Source: Valencia hispanica
Taxonomy: Eukaryota; Chordata; Actinopteri; Cyprinodontiformes; Valenciidae
DNA length: 64,000 nucleotides
Assembly: GCA_963556495.2 (NCBI GenBank)
Contig: OY747710.1
Coordinates: 15,883,500-15,947,499 of the forward strand
Reading direction: 5' to 3'
Shown here: positions 23,901 to 36,615 of the stretch, piece by piece
How positions within the stretch are numbered: position 1 is the stretch's first letter
Layout: every line of letters begins with the position of its first letter
Position numbers and translations under genes: made by a program
The notes under the pieces: model-generated
The model's database searches: none
What the model was told of the DNA's origin: nothing
Seen by the model: only the letters and a program-made list of their open reading frames with translations

Positions 23901-26680
23901 CTAATCAAAAGCAGCTGTGAACAGGTGGGTCTTTAACCTGAATTTAAATAAACTGAGTGTTTCAGCTGATCTGAGGCTTTCTGGGAGTTTGTTCCAGACA
24001 TGTTAAGCATAGAAGCTGAACGCAGCTTCTACATGTCTGGTTCTGACTCTAGGAACTGATAAAAGAGCGGATCCAGATGACCTGAGGGGTCGAGTAGGTT
24101 CATACTGGGTCAGGAGATCACCGATGTATTTTGGTCCTAAACCATTCTGAGCTTTATAGACCAGCAGCAGAACTTTGAAGTCTATCCTCTGACAGACAGG
24201 CAGCCAGTGTAAAGACCTCAGAGCCGGACTGATGTGGTCCAATTTTTTGGTTTTAGTGAGAACTCGAGCAGCAGAGTTCTGGATGAGCTGCAGTTTCCTA
24301 ATTGATTTTTTAGGTAGACCTGTAAAGACGCTGTTACAATAATCAAGCCGACTAAAGATGAATCCATGGACTAGTTTTTCCAGGTCCTGCTGAGACATCA
24401 GATATTTTATCCTTGAGATATTCTTAAGGTGATAGTAGGCAGATTTTGTGATTGCCTTAATGTGTTTTTCAAAGTTTAGGTCTGAGTCCATCACTATACC
24501 CAGATTTCTGACGTGGTTGGTGGTTTTTAGACTGAAGCCCTGTGGTGACCTTCAATCTTTTCTCTTTAGCTCCAAAGACAATTACCTCCGTTTTGTTTTT
24601 GTTCAACTGCAGAAAATTGTGGCACATCCAGTCATTACTTTCCTCAATGCATTTGCCAAGAGCCTGTACAGGCCCTTGGTCTTCTGGTGACATACTAATA
24701 TATATCTGTGTGTCAATGGCGTAGCTATGGTAACTTATATTGTTTGTTATTTATTACCTGTGCCAGTGGGAGCATATAGATGTTAAAAAGAAGAGGTCCC
24801 AGGGTGGAACCTTAGGGAACCCCACATGTAATTCCCGTCTGCTCAGATGTAAAGTTACTTATTGACACACTTACTTCCTGTTCTCTAAGTACATTTTGAA
24901 CCAGTTTAGTACAGTGCCAGAGAGACCCACCCAGTTCTCCAGTCGTTTGAGTAAAATAATGTGGTCAACTGTATCAAATGCAGCACTGAGATCGAGTAAA
25001 ACTAACACTGACATTTTTCCACTGTCAGTATTCAAACGGATGTCATTGATGACTTTGTTTAGAGCAGTCTCAGTGCTGTGGTGCTGTCTAAAACCTGACT
25101 GAAAGACATCATAGCAGTTGCTTTGTCTTAAGAAGTCATTTAGCTGATGAAAAACCGCCTTTTCAATGATCTTACTTAAAAATGGAAGATTGGATATGGG
25201 CCTGTAGTTGTTCATTTGTGTCTTGTCCAGATTGTCTCTTTTCAGCAGGGGCTTAATTACAGCTGTTTTCAGGGGCTCTGGGAAAACACCCGACATTAAA
25301 GATAAGTTCACAATCTGTAACAGATCTGACTCCAAGATCTTTGAGACGTTTTTGAAAAAGCCTGTGGGCACGATGTCTAAGCAGCAAGAGGAGGAGTTCA
25401 GTTGACGTAAGATGTCCTCCAGATCTTTGCTGTTTATGTGATAAAACTGTTTCATGGTGTTTAAACGGATTTTCCGTGGACACTGTACATAACCTGAACC
25501 TGGCGTTAAAGAACCAACCGCTTGTCTAATATTTTAGATTTTGTCTGTGAAGAATTTGGCAAAGTCATTGCAGGCCTTGGTGGAATAGAGTTCAGGTGCT
25601 ACTGACACAGGAGAGTTTGTTAGCCTGTCGACAACAGCAAATAATGTGCAAGCACTATTTCTGGTGATGATGTCAGAAAAATATGACTTCCTTGCATTCC
25701 TCAGTTGTAAGTTATAAGAGTGAAGTTTCTCTTTATAGATGTCATAATGAACCTGAAGTTTTGTTTTTCTCCATCTGCGCTCGGCTTTCCGACACTCCCT
25801 TTTTTCATTTCTCACCAGTGTGGAATTTCTCCATGGAGACTTTTTCCTTCCAGAGATAACCTTCACCTTTGTGGGAGCAATAGTATCCATAACATTTAAT
25901 ATTTTAGCATTAAAGCTGTTGACAAGTTCATTGACTGAACCCCCTGACAGGGCAGGTGTTAGAGAGAAGACCTGGTTAAAGATCTCACTAGTGTTTTCAG
26001 GTATACATCGTTTTGTGATAACCTCCGTTAAAACATTTATGTGAACCGAAATTATACTCTCAAAGAGAACACAACAATGGTCAGACAAGCCCACATCACG
26101 CACATTAATCTTGGAAATGCCCAGACCTTTCGAGATCAGTAAGTCCAAAACATGACCCTTATTATGTGTGGGCTCTGTTATATGCTGAGTCAGCCCAAAG
26201 TTGTCCAAAGTGTTACTCAGGTCTTTAGACCCTTTGTTCTGGGGATTGTCAACATGGATGTTAAAATCACCAACAATAATTATACAGTCAAAATCAACAC
26301 AGATTATAGACAGCAGTTCACTAAAATCATCATTAAAGTCAGCACAGTAATTTGAAGGCCGATAAATGTTAACAAACATGGCTCTAGATGAGGCCTTCAG
26401 CTGTACAGCAACATATTCAAAAGAAGGAAAACTTCCAAGAGATAACTGCTTACACTGGAATGATTCATTAAATAAAACAGCAACTCCTCCACCCTCTCCT
26501 GTTCTGTCTGGCCTGGTTGACAAAACTAAAGTTGGGAGGGGTTGATTCGATAAGAGAAACACTGCTATTCTTATCTAACCAAGTCTCAGTTAAAAACATA
26601 AAATCAAGGCCATGCTCAGTGATAAGATAATTGATTAAAAATGTCTTCCCTACTATAGACCTGACATTTAATAAGGCCAT
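23901..26680 (-). pseudogene. L2 ORF2: endonuclease-reverse transcriptase, broken
   Basis: It starts MALLNVRSI at 26680, the usual N-terminus of L2 ORF2. The APE endonuclease shows LTETWLD, GEGGGVAVLF, YRPS, GDFNIHVD (catalytic Asp/Asn intact) and SDH. Then follow RT motifs YRPISNLPFLSK, HHSTETAL and LDLSAAFDTVDH. Lesions: a frameshift near 26520, an in-frame TAA at 25534-25536, a frameshift near 24880 and a TAA at 24812-24814 replacing Gln in the GVPQGS motif. The YADD box is changed to YAID (24712-24723), another shift lies near 24690, and a last one just after FSFYA near 24003. The thumb and C-terminus (LRSSGSALLSVPR, then LKTHLF) end at 23901. With the first catalytic Asp of YADD lost and motif B stopped, the RT is dead. 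Confidence 0.85.
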
Positions 26681-27344
26681 CTTAACAGGTTTAAGAGTAT
26701 TATTGTGCCCCTTGTGTTTTGGGGCAGGCTGTGTACAGCGTATGTTTACTTTACTTAAAACCTTTTAGAATGGAGTGCTCTGTGTTTTGACATAACTACA
26801 TTCCTTCTGTTACTTATAAGTACAGAAATGATCGAACCTTCTAATGAACAGGGTCCCAGCTTGTCCAGGGAAAAGTTCTGACTGCTGATATCCACACAGC
26901 CTGGACCCTCAACACATCATACATCAGACTGTGGAGATTGTACATGCTTACGTAGTGGGGTAGGATGGGGGCCGGGCTTGTTGCCCTACCTTTGTATGTT
27001 CTAGAATCGATGTTCTTATAAAAATATTGATATTTCAGTCATTTGGAGCAAATATGTAGTTTATTGGAAATAGAAATACAGAGTAAAGTAACCACAATTA
27101 CCCTAGTTTATCTGAATAATGCCCACTAAATGTTTATTGTTTTATGTTGAGATGTTCAGATAGGCGTTTTAAGACACACATGCTCAGATGCTGTCAATAA
27201 ATATGTAAGTTGGCTCTTTTCTTGTATGATAATTCTTCATCAATAAACAAGAAGAACCAGTTATATGTCTTGCATTCAGTATGAAGTGACACTTTTAAGT
27301 ACACTACTTGTTACTTTAATTTCCCAAACAGTAATATTTGAGCA
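26681..27344. other. L2 inter-ORF region plus repeat of unknown family
   Basis: About 26690-26990 probably belongs to the antisense L2 between its ORFs. From about 27000 the sequence is AT-rich, has no coding content and may be the left part of the CGGTATCGG-type repeat whose right part is at 28227-28312. Confidence 0.35.
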
Positions 27345-28219
27345 CGATCAAGGAACGATCAAGAGTCAGCACACAGCTTCAATTAATACAGCTAGAAACT
27401 ACTGATCAGGTTCGTAACCTAGGTGTAGTAATGGACTCAGACCTGAACCTCCAGGGTCACATAAAGGCAATAACAAGGTCAGCGTTCTATCACCTGAAGA
27501 ACATTTCTAGGATTAAAGGACTGATTTTGCAACACGACCTAGAAAAACTCATCCATGCGTTTATCTTTAGTCGGATTGATTACTGCAACAGCATCTTGAC
27601 AGGTCTGCCTAAAAAGTCAATCAGACAGCTGCAGCTGATCCAGAACGCTGCCGCTCGCGTCCTCACTAGAACCAGGAAAGTAGAGCACATCACCCCCGTT
27701 CTAAAGTCCTTACACTGGCTCCCTGTAGCTCAGAGAATAGACTTTAAAATACTTTTACTAGTTTATAAATCATTACATGGCTTTGCACCAAAATATGTTG
27801 AAGACCTGTTGTCATGGTACCAACCACCAAGACCACTCAGGTCCTCCAACTCTAGCCTACTAAACATCCCTAGACTCAGAACTAAACATGGAGAAGCAGC
27901 TTTCAGTTTCTATGCTCCCCTTATCTGGAACAGACTTCCTGACGAGTGTAGAGCTGCTGAAACTCTGAACTGCTTTAAATCGAGACTAAAAACCCATCTC
28001 TTTAGAATTGCCTTTGAGTAAATGCTTGATGTCATATGTATGAAATGTGTTCATGCTCTCTTGCTTTTTTTTATTTTTCTCTTGCTTTATTGTGTATCAT
28101 GTATAATGTGTGTTTCTTTTATGTGTTTCTTTTAAATCACCAAATCATGTAAAGCACCTTGAATTGCCCTGCTGTTGAAAGTGTGCTACACAAATAAAAT
28201 TGCCTTGCCTTGCCTTGCC
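27345..28219 (+). mobile_element. Sense 5'-truncated L2 copy, recent
   Basis: A plus-strand L2 3' copy inserted between ORF1 and ORF2 of the antisense L2. It begins within ORF2 after the RT catalytic core. The open frame up to 28021 (about 225 codons) has [58 protein letters not shown] and LKTHLF. The 3' UTR ends in repeated CCTTG. It is flanked by TTGAGCA at 27338-27344 and 28220-28226, likely a target duplication, although the last T could belong to the tail. The frame has no lesion, so it is the least damaged L2 coding segment in the window. The start codon assigned to this frame lies in the flank and is not meaningful. Confidence 0.85.
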
Positions 28220-28226
28220 TTGAGCA

Positions 28227-28312
28227 AAGTATCGGTATCGGATCGGAATCGCCGATACTCGCCTTCATTTTACTTGGTATCGGATCGGATAGGAAATCCG
28301 TGGTATCGCACA
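28227..28312. repeat. CGGTATCGG-type interspersed repeat end
   Basis: Contains AGTATCGGTATCGGATCGG, then CGCCGATACTC, a second GGTATCGGATCGG and a GTATCGCACATCACTAG end, a pattern widespread in fish repeats. The L2 copy at 27345-28219 interrupts it. Family not assigned; probably a non-autonomous DNA transposon. Confidence 0.5.
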
Positions 28313-28518
28313 TCACTAGTTTATGGGTAAAGAAAACAGATTGGTCTGGGGGGTAGATCTGAGCCCAATGTTGACCCGCTTCATCATCTGCTCAGTGAAT
28401 TTCAGATGGGGGAGGGGGGGCGGTAGGGAAGACTGTGGGCTGTCAGGGGTTTGCGGGGCGATGGAGGTCCGCTGTCCTGTTCTTTAGGGCTGTTGAGGGC
28501 TTTTGGGGCAAATAAAGA

Positions 28519-29763
28519 TCATTCTTCCTGCTTCTGTTCGAAGCTTCCCATAAGTGAGGGCAGAAGAAGTTCCTCCCCCTCTGCACTTAGCTTTGTTTGG
28601 TCTTCCTTTTGAGATAAGTCTTTGTGTATCTCCTTTTTGGCTCCAAGCACAGAGGGATGACGCAGGAAGTAGAAAATATTGGAGGTAAACAGTCTTACAC
28701 CTGACCTGTTCAAACTAAATCAATTTGCCTTAAAAAGATGTATACGCTCCCAAAAAATCTGAAAGTTGTTAATAAATTGCAGTTTGTTGTCCCCACATGC
28801 AGATAAAATCCACTTATTTAATGCCAAAGGACGGCTAAATCTTTCTTCTCCTCCTCTGATGGGTGGTAAAGGTCCACTGATGAATACTGCTGCATCCAAA
28901 GAGCTCACGGTGTTCAATAATCCAGCGAAGTCCCGTTTTAGAACCTCCGACACATAATTCGACCCTGTGTGGAGAACGATGTTTTTCACTGTTGGATATT
29001 TAGTCACAGTTTTCAGAATCCTCTTCTTCATGTCACTGACCATATCCTTTGGAAAGCAGAGGACTTTGGTGTTCTTTCCACACATCCACTGAACGTCCTT
29101 TACAGAGGAATCACCTACAATCAGAGTTTCAGGCCCAGTCTTTTGCTTTCTCTGTGGTCTCTGACTCTCTGACAGGTTATCAGTCCTCATCTCGCTGCCT
29201 TGGGGTGGATGGTCGTCAGATAAAGATCCAGGGTTCTCCAACAGTGGAGCAAATCTGTTCTGCAGCTTCACATTCCATTGTTTTGAAAGTTTGTGGCTAA
29301 CTTTCCCATTTGCAGCCGTTCTGTTCCGTGTTCTCTCATGTACGGGAGTAGAAGAAGCTCTCTCTCTTGTAGGGAGTGCAGGCCAGTCGGTCTCATCACA
29401 GATTTCCGCTCGCTGTGTCCAGCCTGCACTACGTCCTCCCGTTTCCCAGAGACATGATTTAGTTTTTGGCTTAGCACCAAGACAGTTCCAAGGAGGATTA
29501 TCACTCGGTGATTTAATGTAATGAGCAGAGGCTCCCTCTTTCTTGGTCGTGTTATCTCTGCCTCTTTGCCGTGTGTTAGCTTGCTCATTTCTACTGTTTT
29601 GAAAGAGTGATAAGGTTGTTTCATTTCCACACAATCCATTTACCTCCACATTAACTTTTATCCGTTGAACTTTCCTCTCCAGTGCTGTTATCTTTTGTAG
29701 AAGGTCCTGGTAGTCCATTGTGGAGATGGAAGGCATCTTGTTGCTGTAGCTTAGCGTTAGCAA
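28519..29763 (-). pseudogene. L2 ORF1 with esterase (SGNH-type) domain, stopped
   Basis: The frame is open from 29763 to 28720 (347 codons), then an in-frame TGA (28720-28722) and the rest to 28519 in the same frame. The N-terminus has a short coiled-coil-like stretch (ITALERKVQRI, residues 25-35) after a likely true start at MPSIST or MDYQD. The middle is polar and basic. The C-terminal third is the esterase-like domain known from L2/CR1 ORF1: GDSSV at 217-221 (nucleophile Ser present), TGSNY near 266 in place of the usual GxND, and SGPLP near 296. The final DxxH box is lost: the stop replaces its Gly, and Asp and His positions read Asn and Ser. It is an RNA-binding/accessory protein relic of the antisense L2. 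Confidence 0.75.
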
Positions 29764-30150
29764 CCTTATGAGCTATATCTAGCTTTAGCTAAATGCTAAG
29801 TACTTAGATGCTGTAGATCAGGCTTCAGCTGTGTGTAGGCCACGCACACAGAGTGCTGAAGATAAAAGATCTATGAAATACTGCCGTTACTACTAAAAAA
29901 GGTTTTTCCCATAAATTTATATGTATTCAAAAAGTCTTGCAGGTCGGATCATAAGGGGGAAAAAAATAAAAATAAGCAGAAAAATGCAAGCAGAAGGGAG
30001 AGCAAAGTAGCGAAGCAGCCGAATGTGTGCAACCAACAGCACAACAAAACATGATCATGGCTCTGTCTGCAGACGACACGAGCGGTAGAGCAGGGAGTGA
30101 TGTAGACCAATAATCCCTCTAGAGACTGGAAATAATTCCTCATTTAGCAA

Positions 30151-31771
30151 GTTCCATGACAAATAACACTGGACTGTTCAAAAACATTAATTATGCACAA
30201 ATTAACACAAATAATATGTCTATGGCCGTATTATCCAGCAATATCCAACTCCTGATTGTGGCAGCATGAATGACCTCACTTAAGCTAAAATAGATTAGCA
30301 TTCTTTCCACACTCACAATTTTAACACCGAAGATTTTCTTGTCAGTGCAACCGTGTAATCAAGTGTAAATAATCTGATTTAAGTAACAGATTTCTTGGTT
30401 TATTTGTACTATTTACACTCAAAATGATATAATTCCTTGTTATAAATAGAAGATTTGAAGTTGTGTTTCAGAAAGAAATGAGAAAAAATAAGACATTCTC
30501 TCTAAATTGACAGTTTTGCTGTTTAAAAAATTGAAAATCTATAACCAAAGTAATTGCGACAAGAAAAATGTGAGGTTTCTGACAGCCAACACCTCTCACA
30601 CACGCTGCCATTTGCACACCGCTGCCCACCATCTCTGAGAACCGTAACTGCGACTACAGCTCAGTGCATGCATTTTTGTGGACACAAAGACAAATCATGA
30701 TGGGGCAGCTGACCTTGACGGTCAGTGCCGAAGCAGAACACCACCCCGGAGCTATCAGTTGGCCACTCGACTGAGACACAACTGTTGATCACATCAGGAG
30801 GTCCTCAGATGATGAGCCAGCAATCCTGAGCTGCAAAAAAGTTCTTCAGGGTGTTTGCTTATGTGTGCCCCAGATGGATTTGTCACATCTGAGCGCCTGT
30901 GCTCCTGTATGAATCAGTGGTTTGGCTCTGGGATGGGACTCAAATGTTTAAATGTAAGTTACTGGTGCGTGCAAAACAATCAGCTTAACGTAGGGAATTG
31001 TTTGGTTCTCTGTAACAACAGAGCAAATTCTGACCAAAGGACTGATGATGGGTGTAGCAGGTTAAACTACATCCTACTCTGACTAGCTTTCTGTGAAAGT
31101 CACCCTGACATGGATGTAAAATCTTCTCAAACCAAGTCAGCTGAGGACTTCATGCAGAGAGGAATTTCTCACTGTCCAAGCTCGGTGAGGACACGGGCTT
31201 GCTGGACAAGTCACACTTCCTGCCAGCCTGAGTAAGCCACAGTGTCCCTGCTCAGCCTTGGAGAGCAGACCACCAGTCAGCTTGTGTTAATTTCAGTGCA
31301 ATGCTGTGTCTGTAGTGATGACAGAAGCAAAGCCAAGGTGTCTCTCTGGGAGTCACGCTGTCACTCCTGCCACAATAACATCCACACAAGAATCCTAAAA
31401 TTTTTTCACTTCCTTTACACAAGTCCCTGGCAGAGTTTTGGTGTATTTCAAAAAGCAGCAGCATTTGCGACGAGGTCGCCTGTCACTGTGGTAGTATGTG
31501 TGAGGGAAAACCAACGGCACCCACTTTCAGGTACCAGATGTGTCACACTGTGAGGGCAGCTATCTGCTTTGTAGCTGCAAACCTTGTAGCGTTGGTTCTG
31601 TTTGTCACATCTCTCCGTCCCCGTTGTCTGTTTCCCAGAGCAATTTCTCAGACCAGTAACACACCGGGTAAGTCCCCTCAAATAACCCATTTAGCAGGAA
31701 CAGCGATGCATCTAAACTGCTCACTCAAACTTTAAAAAGCAAGTTTAAAAAACTTATTATATACTTATTTT
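30151..31771. other. No gene recognised
   Basis: Mixed composition with several overlapping open frames on both strands (31242-31553, 31252-31464, 31448-31690) that share no domain or codon pattern. No transposon ends seen. Confidence 0.45.
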
Positions 31772-31954
31772 CTGCACCATTATACAATTATTATTATTTT
31801 TTTTATCATACAATGTGATTTCCTGGAATTGTTTTTTCCACATTCTGTCTCTCACAGTTTAAGTATACCTATAATGAAAATTACAGACCTCTTTCATATT
31901 CAAGTGGGAAAACTTGCACAATCGGTGGCTGCCAAATACTTTTTTGCCCCACTG
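31772..31954. mobile_element. Isolated Tc1-like inverted-repeat end
   Basis: About 180 bp ending AAATACTTTTTTGCCCCACTG, followed by TA (31955-31956). The stretch ACTTGCACAATCGGTGGCTG and the TTACAGACCTC block before it are those of a common fish Tc1 family inverted repeat. No transposase or left partner is nearby, so it is a solo end left by deletion or imprecise excision. Confidence 0.75.
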
Positions 31955-31956
31955 TA

Positions 31957-33059
31957 ACATCATACAACTCTATGAATGAGAAGTTCTGACAAACAACATG
32001 TATTATTATCCTAAAGCAAAGTGAAAAGTATTGCAGAGTTGACATTTTAAATAGTCTTCAGCATTTTATACGAGCGATTTTGCGCTACTAGCATAAAAAA
32101 CTTGTAGTTTGTGAATGAATAATCTAAAGAATTAAACCCATATGCTTTCTCACATTGCCAAAAGGCAGCCAACAATTTTTAATCCAGCATATTCCAAAAG
32201 TAAGTTAGTAAGATCAAAAGGATAATAAAAAAGCCACTTGAACAACTCTGTTCAGCTTTCCTGTTATCTTGTGAAAGTTTTACTTTATTTTACTCTATCA
32301 CAGACTGATTTTTCTATTCTTTTTCTTTAAAATAGTTTTGTACATCCCATTGTTTCCTCTCATTTTTAACACCTTACTGATACGATGGAAGACTAAATCT
32401 TCTTCCCTCAGAAATACCTTTAAATCCCATGTCTGTTATCAGCCCGACTTGGTAACACATATGGTGCTTTTATTAACAGGAAAGACGCATGTTTTTTTCA
32501 AATCTTTACCCAGACAATCACTGGTCGGGGCTCATCAAGGGGAAAATTGTATGACTTTTTGGTCAAAACTACTCCAAACTTAAATAGCTTTCCTAAAAAA
32601 TTTTTTTACCTAAGCTTTGCATTTCAAAATATAAAGGGTTTAATGATAAACTGTAAATTGTACTCATCATATTTTTATAAGTAAAACTAATATTGCTTAT
32701 TGGCCTATTTATGCCTTAGGATGTTCTTCGTGTGCAGTTTGACCTCTAACATTTAACTCCTCTATAGACTTTCCTCACACCAAAAAAAATATTCTCACAA
32801 AATTGGACAAAAGAGCTTAAAGAGTAGAAAAGACCGATGTGGTTATTTTAGCAAAACACAAAAGAAACAAGCTAATGAATCAGACCATAGGAATACATTT
32901 ACATTTTTAAGAATATGTATTGTTAAAATAATGCTTTAGGCCAAATTTTAACACTGTTATATAACATTACAGCTGAATAAATATCATGCATTCTAGTCAT
33001 TTATGGTTGCAATGAATGTATATGTTAAATAAAAACTATTATCACACTGTTGAAAAGAC
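31957..33059. other. No gene recognised
   Basis: AT-rich, non-coding by eye; no repeat ends identified. Confidence 0.5.
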
Positions 33060-33960
33060 ACTTCTGCTGGAGCAGATTTCATCACCACTGCCAGCTTTCA
33101 GAGAAAGCTACAAAATGAGTGACGGATGGGATCAAAAGTTTTAAAACTGGAGAAACATGAGAGAGAACTTTCACTCAGTGAAAAGCTTTAGCAACTGCCA
33201 GACTTTATGTACATTCTCTCTGAGCGATTTGCATCGTGCCAAAACACAGTTTGGCACAAAAAGAAAGCCCTTCCCAACCTCACTAAGCTGGCCTTATGCC
33301 TAGTCACCGCTAGCCTCTGCCAGTTTGAGCCAGTGTCTCAACTTAGGAGCTTAGAAGGACATTTCTCCCCATGAATGTCTGACAGACTAATCAAGAAACA
33401 TCCCCCACTGAGTTACAAAGCATGTTAAGTCGATCAATGCAATCATGGAGCTGGCAACGAAATCACACAAAGATGAGGTTCATTAAAGCCCAAATTAGCA
33501 TGCAACTTCAAAGGGGAGCACCATGATTGGCTCTGATTGATATCATTATGGAAGTGTTGATTGTGAAGCCACAGCTTTTAAGACGTTTGGCTGCAAAAAA
33601 TAAAAGACCTAATCTCAAAGAGGGAAAAGAAGTCATGACTTTATGTGGAAACAGGGGACTGAGCTGAGGTCACCATGTGTTCAATTTTTGGCTGTAATGA
33701 AATGTCATGCTGGCCTGAATTGGACCAATCTCACCTCCCAAAAATGGTTTGGATGATGGAAGAGGAATTGGAGGCAAACGAGCTCAGGGGAAGCAAAAAC
33801 AGCACAGGAATTGGTCATGGAGATTTGACATGTTGTAGATTCACTTTGAGGCTCTGATGTGATTGAGCAGGTGAAGTCAAACGGAACAGAAAGGATGTGT
33901 CCCGTCATCTCATGGGATGCAATTATGAGTTGATTAAATCATCACGTCCACGCATGTTCT
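33060..33960. promoter_or_regulatory. Candidate conserved non-coding block(s)
   Basis: About 900 bp of balanced, non-repetitive sequence with no coding frame and no transposon look. It includes an exact POU octamer ATTTGCAT (33227-33234), ATTAGCATGC near 33496 and several ATTGAT/ATTAA cores. The texture contrasts with AT-rich flanks. Conservation cannot be tested here. Confidence 0.3.
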
Positions 33961-35350
33961 TTTTTAATATGACGCAGGATGATCCCCTGTGTATGCATCT
34001 GCTCATCTAAACAAGTTACTTTTAGCTGTTTTGGTGAGAAGAACCAAGTTCATTCCACCTCAGCTTAGTGTTATGCATCTTCTTATAGTAAAAAGCACAT
34101 ATAAGTTTATTATTGTGAAATATTTCAAAAAGTATTCAGTTCAACAAGAAATACAGTGTACTGGATTATTTATGACAATGCATAGACACTCATTTTTTCC
34201 AAAGATTTGTGTACAGAGATTGCACAAAAACGTAAAATAATATATTGGCTTCCAACCTGTTTTTAAAAAAATGACATTTTTCTTTAATCTAGTCTTAATC
34301 TAAATTGAAATGTATTCAAACCTTAGCCAAACTTGTCTTTAAACATGTGATATAAAAAGGTATATAAATGTATACGAGTCTTACAGGTCAGAATTCCCCT
34401 GATTTCACTAGCTTGTGATTTCATGAAAGTAAGTTTTTTTTGTAAACCTCCTTACTATTTGTATCCACTGAAACAGCAAAATGTTGTAGAAAGAAAAGAA
34501 GGTCGAGAATTCAACAATTTCATGTTGTAGGTTATCCAAGGGCATTTTACTTTTTACCCACCAGTAATTACAGATGTGTGGCATTTTTTCCCACCCAAAC
34601 TTCCTCTTCTACATCTTCTCAGGATTAAGTTACACTGTTGATTCACACAGTTTTGTCAGCATGCAGTATATTTTGTGACAGCTTTAGCATTCCAGTCCTG
34701 TTACAAATTTACCAGCAGCTTTTGGGACTTGGATGACATGATTGTTGGTTGTTAAGGTTGCAGATTATACCTCGACAGTCTTACTTTGACCACTGGTGTA
34801 ACTATCATCTGCTCAAGATGAATGTAAGGAAGAGAAAGTTAGTTCACATAGAAATCTATAGAGAAGGTTGTCCCTGTTTTAACAGATAGCCAATAATAGA
34901 GAGGCTATGAAGAGGGTAAGTGCCTCTGGACCGCCATTGACACCAGGCTGACCTCTAACAATAACAGACAGAACATCTTCAGAAAGTGGCTCCAGTTAAT
35001 CTACCTGTGATGAAGTCTGAAGGAACATGACACATCTTTTATACTCTCCTGCTTCCACAGTGAGCTAATAAAAAACGGATTATCTTTTTGGGGGGGGGTA
35101 ATAGAGTCTCCCTGAGATCAAATATGTAAAATTAAAGAAGGTGTTAACTTTGGAGAAACACTTGAGAAGCAATGACTAGTCAGCAGAATGGCTCAGAATA
35201 TTACTGTATACTTTGAGCTTGACTGATAACCTGCAGATTAAGCTATCAAAAATCCGATTATCTCCCCCTCCCCCCCTTTTAACAAGTAGCACTAATGCTT
35301 GCAAGGTCAACAGATTATGTCAGTCATCAGAAGGATCTACATGGCTGTCC
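33961..35350. other. No gene recognised
   Basis: AT-rich interval with a G10 run near 35089 and short unrecognised frames. Confidence 0.5.
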
Positions 35351-36615
35351 AGCAAAAGTGACATATTTTGTATTTGTAAATTTTACCCAAATTACAGAAT
35401 AAAACAACCATCCATTATGTATTTTAAATGGAATTTTATGTGATAGACAACAACTAATTTGAAATAAAAAAAGTTATACTTTTTGTTGAAAATAATATAC
35501 TGTAAGAAGCATTGGTATTCAGGCTGTAATACATCCAAGTAAATCCATCAATATTTTTTATTTCACTTTTATTTGCTTGATTTACATTTAATGACATTAT
35601 TTATTTCTATTTATAACATTAGCGTAGTTTCAATCTGTGTTTTTGTTTCAGAATATTTTTTCAATCTTTTTTTCATGTATTAAAATATCAATACCTTTAT
35701 AAATAAATAAGCTTCAACAGGTACAGCTTGTGCAGATATTATAGCAGCGAGCACAGCAAGGATTTTGGTTGCAAAAAACTTACTTTGGTTTTCTTAGTAT
35801 TTAGTACCAATTTGAGGTTAAATGAATGTGACTGAATTATGTCAAATGCAACCTGTTGTCTTTAGAAGTCACCTAAACATTTGCATAATTTATTCTCAGT
35901 AGAAATACAGCTGTTCAGTGTAAGCCTCTGAGGCTTGTTTGAGAACAAACTGTATGATGAAGACCAAAGTGAAGTTTAAAGCAACTTTGAGCATTGTTAA
36001 ATGCGTCAAAAAAAATGTAAAGAGTATAAAACAACCGGGAGAATCCGTTGACAGAACGGCCACTAGTTGTGCACTCCACCAGGATCCTGCTGTGAGAATG
36101 CTTTTCAGAGTTAGTGGGAAGATAGGTGGAACTTAATACAGGTCAATACTCGAAGAACATCTGTCACAGGCTGCAAAGGTCTTGTGAACAGGAGGAAGGT
36201 TAACCCTCTAACAAGACAACAATCCTAAAGATTCGACCAAAGCTAAAATGGAATGGCTTGATTGAAGCTTATTTATGTGTTAGAATGAGCAAGTCAAAGT
36301 CAAGACCTAAAACAATTAGAAAATACGTGGAAAGACTTGAAAACTGATGTCAACAGATGCTGTTCATCTAATCTGACGGAGCTGGAGCTAGGTTGCAAAG
36401 AAGAATGAGCAAAAACTGCAGTCTCTAGACATGCAAAGCTAGCAAGTCTTGCAGCTATAATTTTGGCAAAAAGTGGTTTTTAAAAAGAATCAATTTAGGA
36501 AGGTTGTATAAAATTACACAGCACAATAAAAGTTTTTGAAACCCATGTTTTACACCATTGTTTAAATGTCTCACAATTTGAAAAGGTTTAAGAAGTACAA
36601 CTACTTTTGCAACTT
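35351..36615 (+). mobile_element. Old Tc1-like element, decayed, sense strand
   Basis: The left part keeps inverted-repeat sequence (AATGGAATTTTATGTGATAG near 35427). A decayed plus-strand transposase follows: GESVDRTATSCALHQ near 36040 corresponds to the usual region before the catalytic core. Then come a TRQQS block near 36210 with a fragment of the second Asp region, and a clear C-terminus with WKDLKTDVNRCCSSNLTELE near 36330-36390 and a KLASLAAI end near 36440. The right end is TACTTTTGCAACTT near 36615. The length is close to a complete element, but stops and shifts are throughout. It is a different, older family from the 9283 element. Confidence 0.7.

Larger units (their letters stand above)
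23702..30150 (-). mobile_element. Near-full-length antisense L2 LINE, interrupted
   Basis: Read on the minus strand: a 5' region (about 30150-29764), ORF1 (29763-28519), an inter-ORF stretch, ORF2 (26680-23901) and a 3' UTR ending near 23702 in an antisense GCCTTGCCTTG-type tail. The order ORF1 then ORF2 and the matching protein types show it is one element. The inter-ORF region is expanded by an insert holding a CGGTATCGG-type repeat and a plus-strand L2 copy (27345-28219). The 5' boundary is approximate. Many stops and frameshifts make it an old copy. Confidence 0.8.

Noticed and set aside
31242..31735. Four overlapping frames on both strands
   Set aside because: Mutually overlapping with no domain. 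The stretch merely lacks stops.
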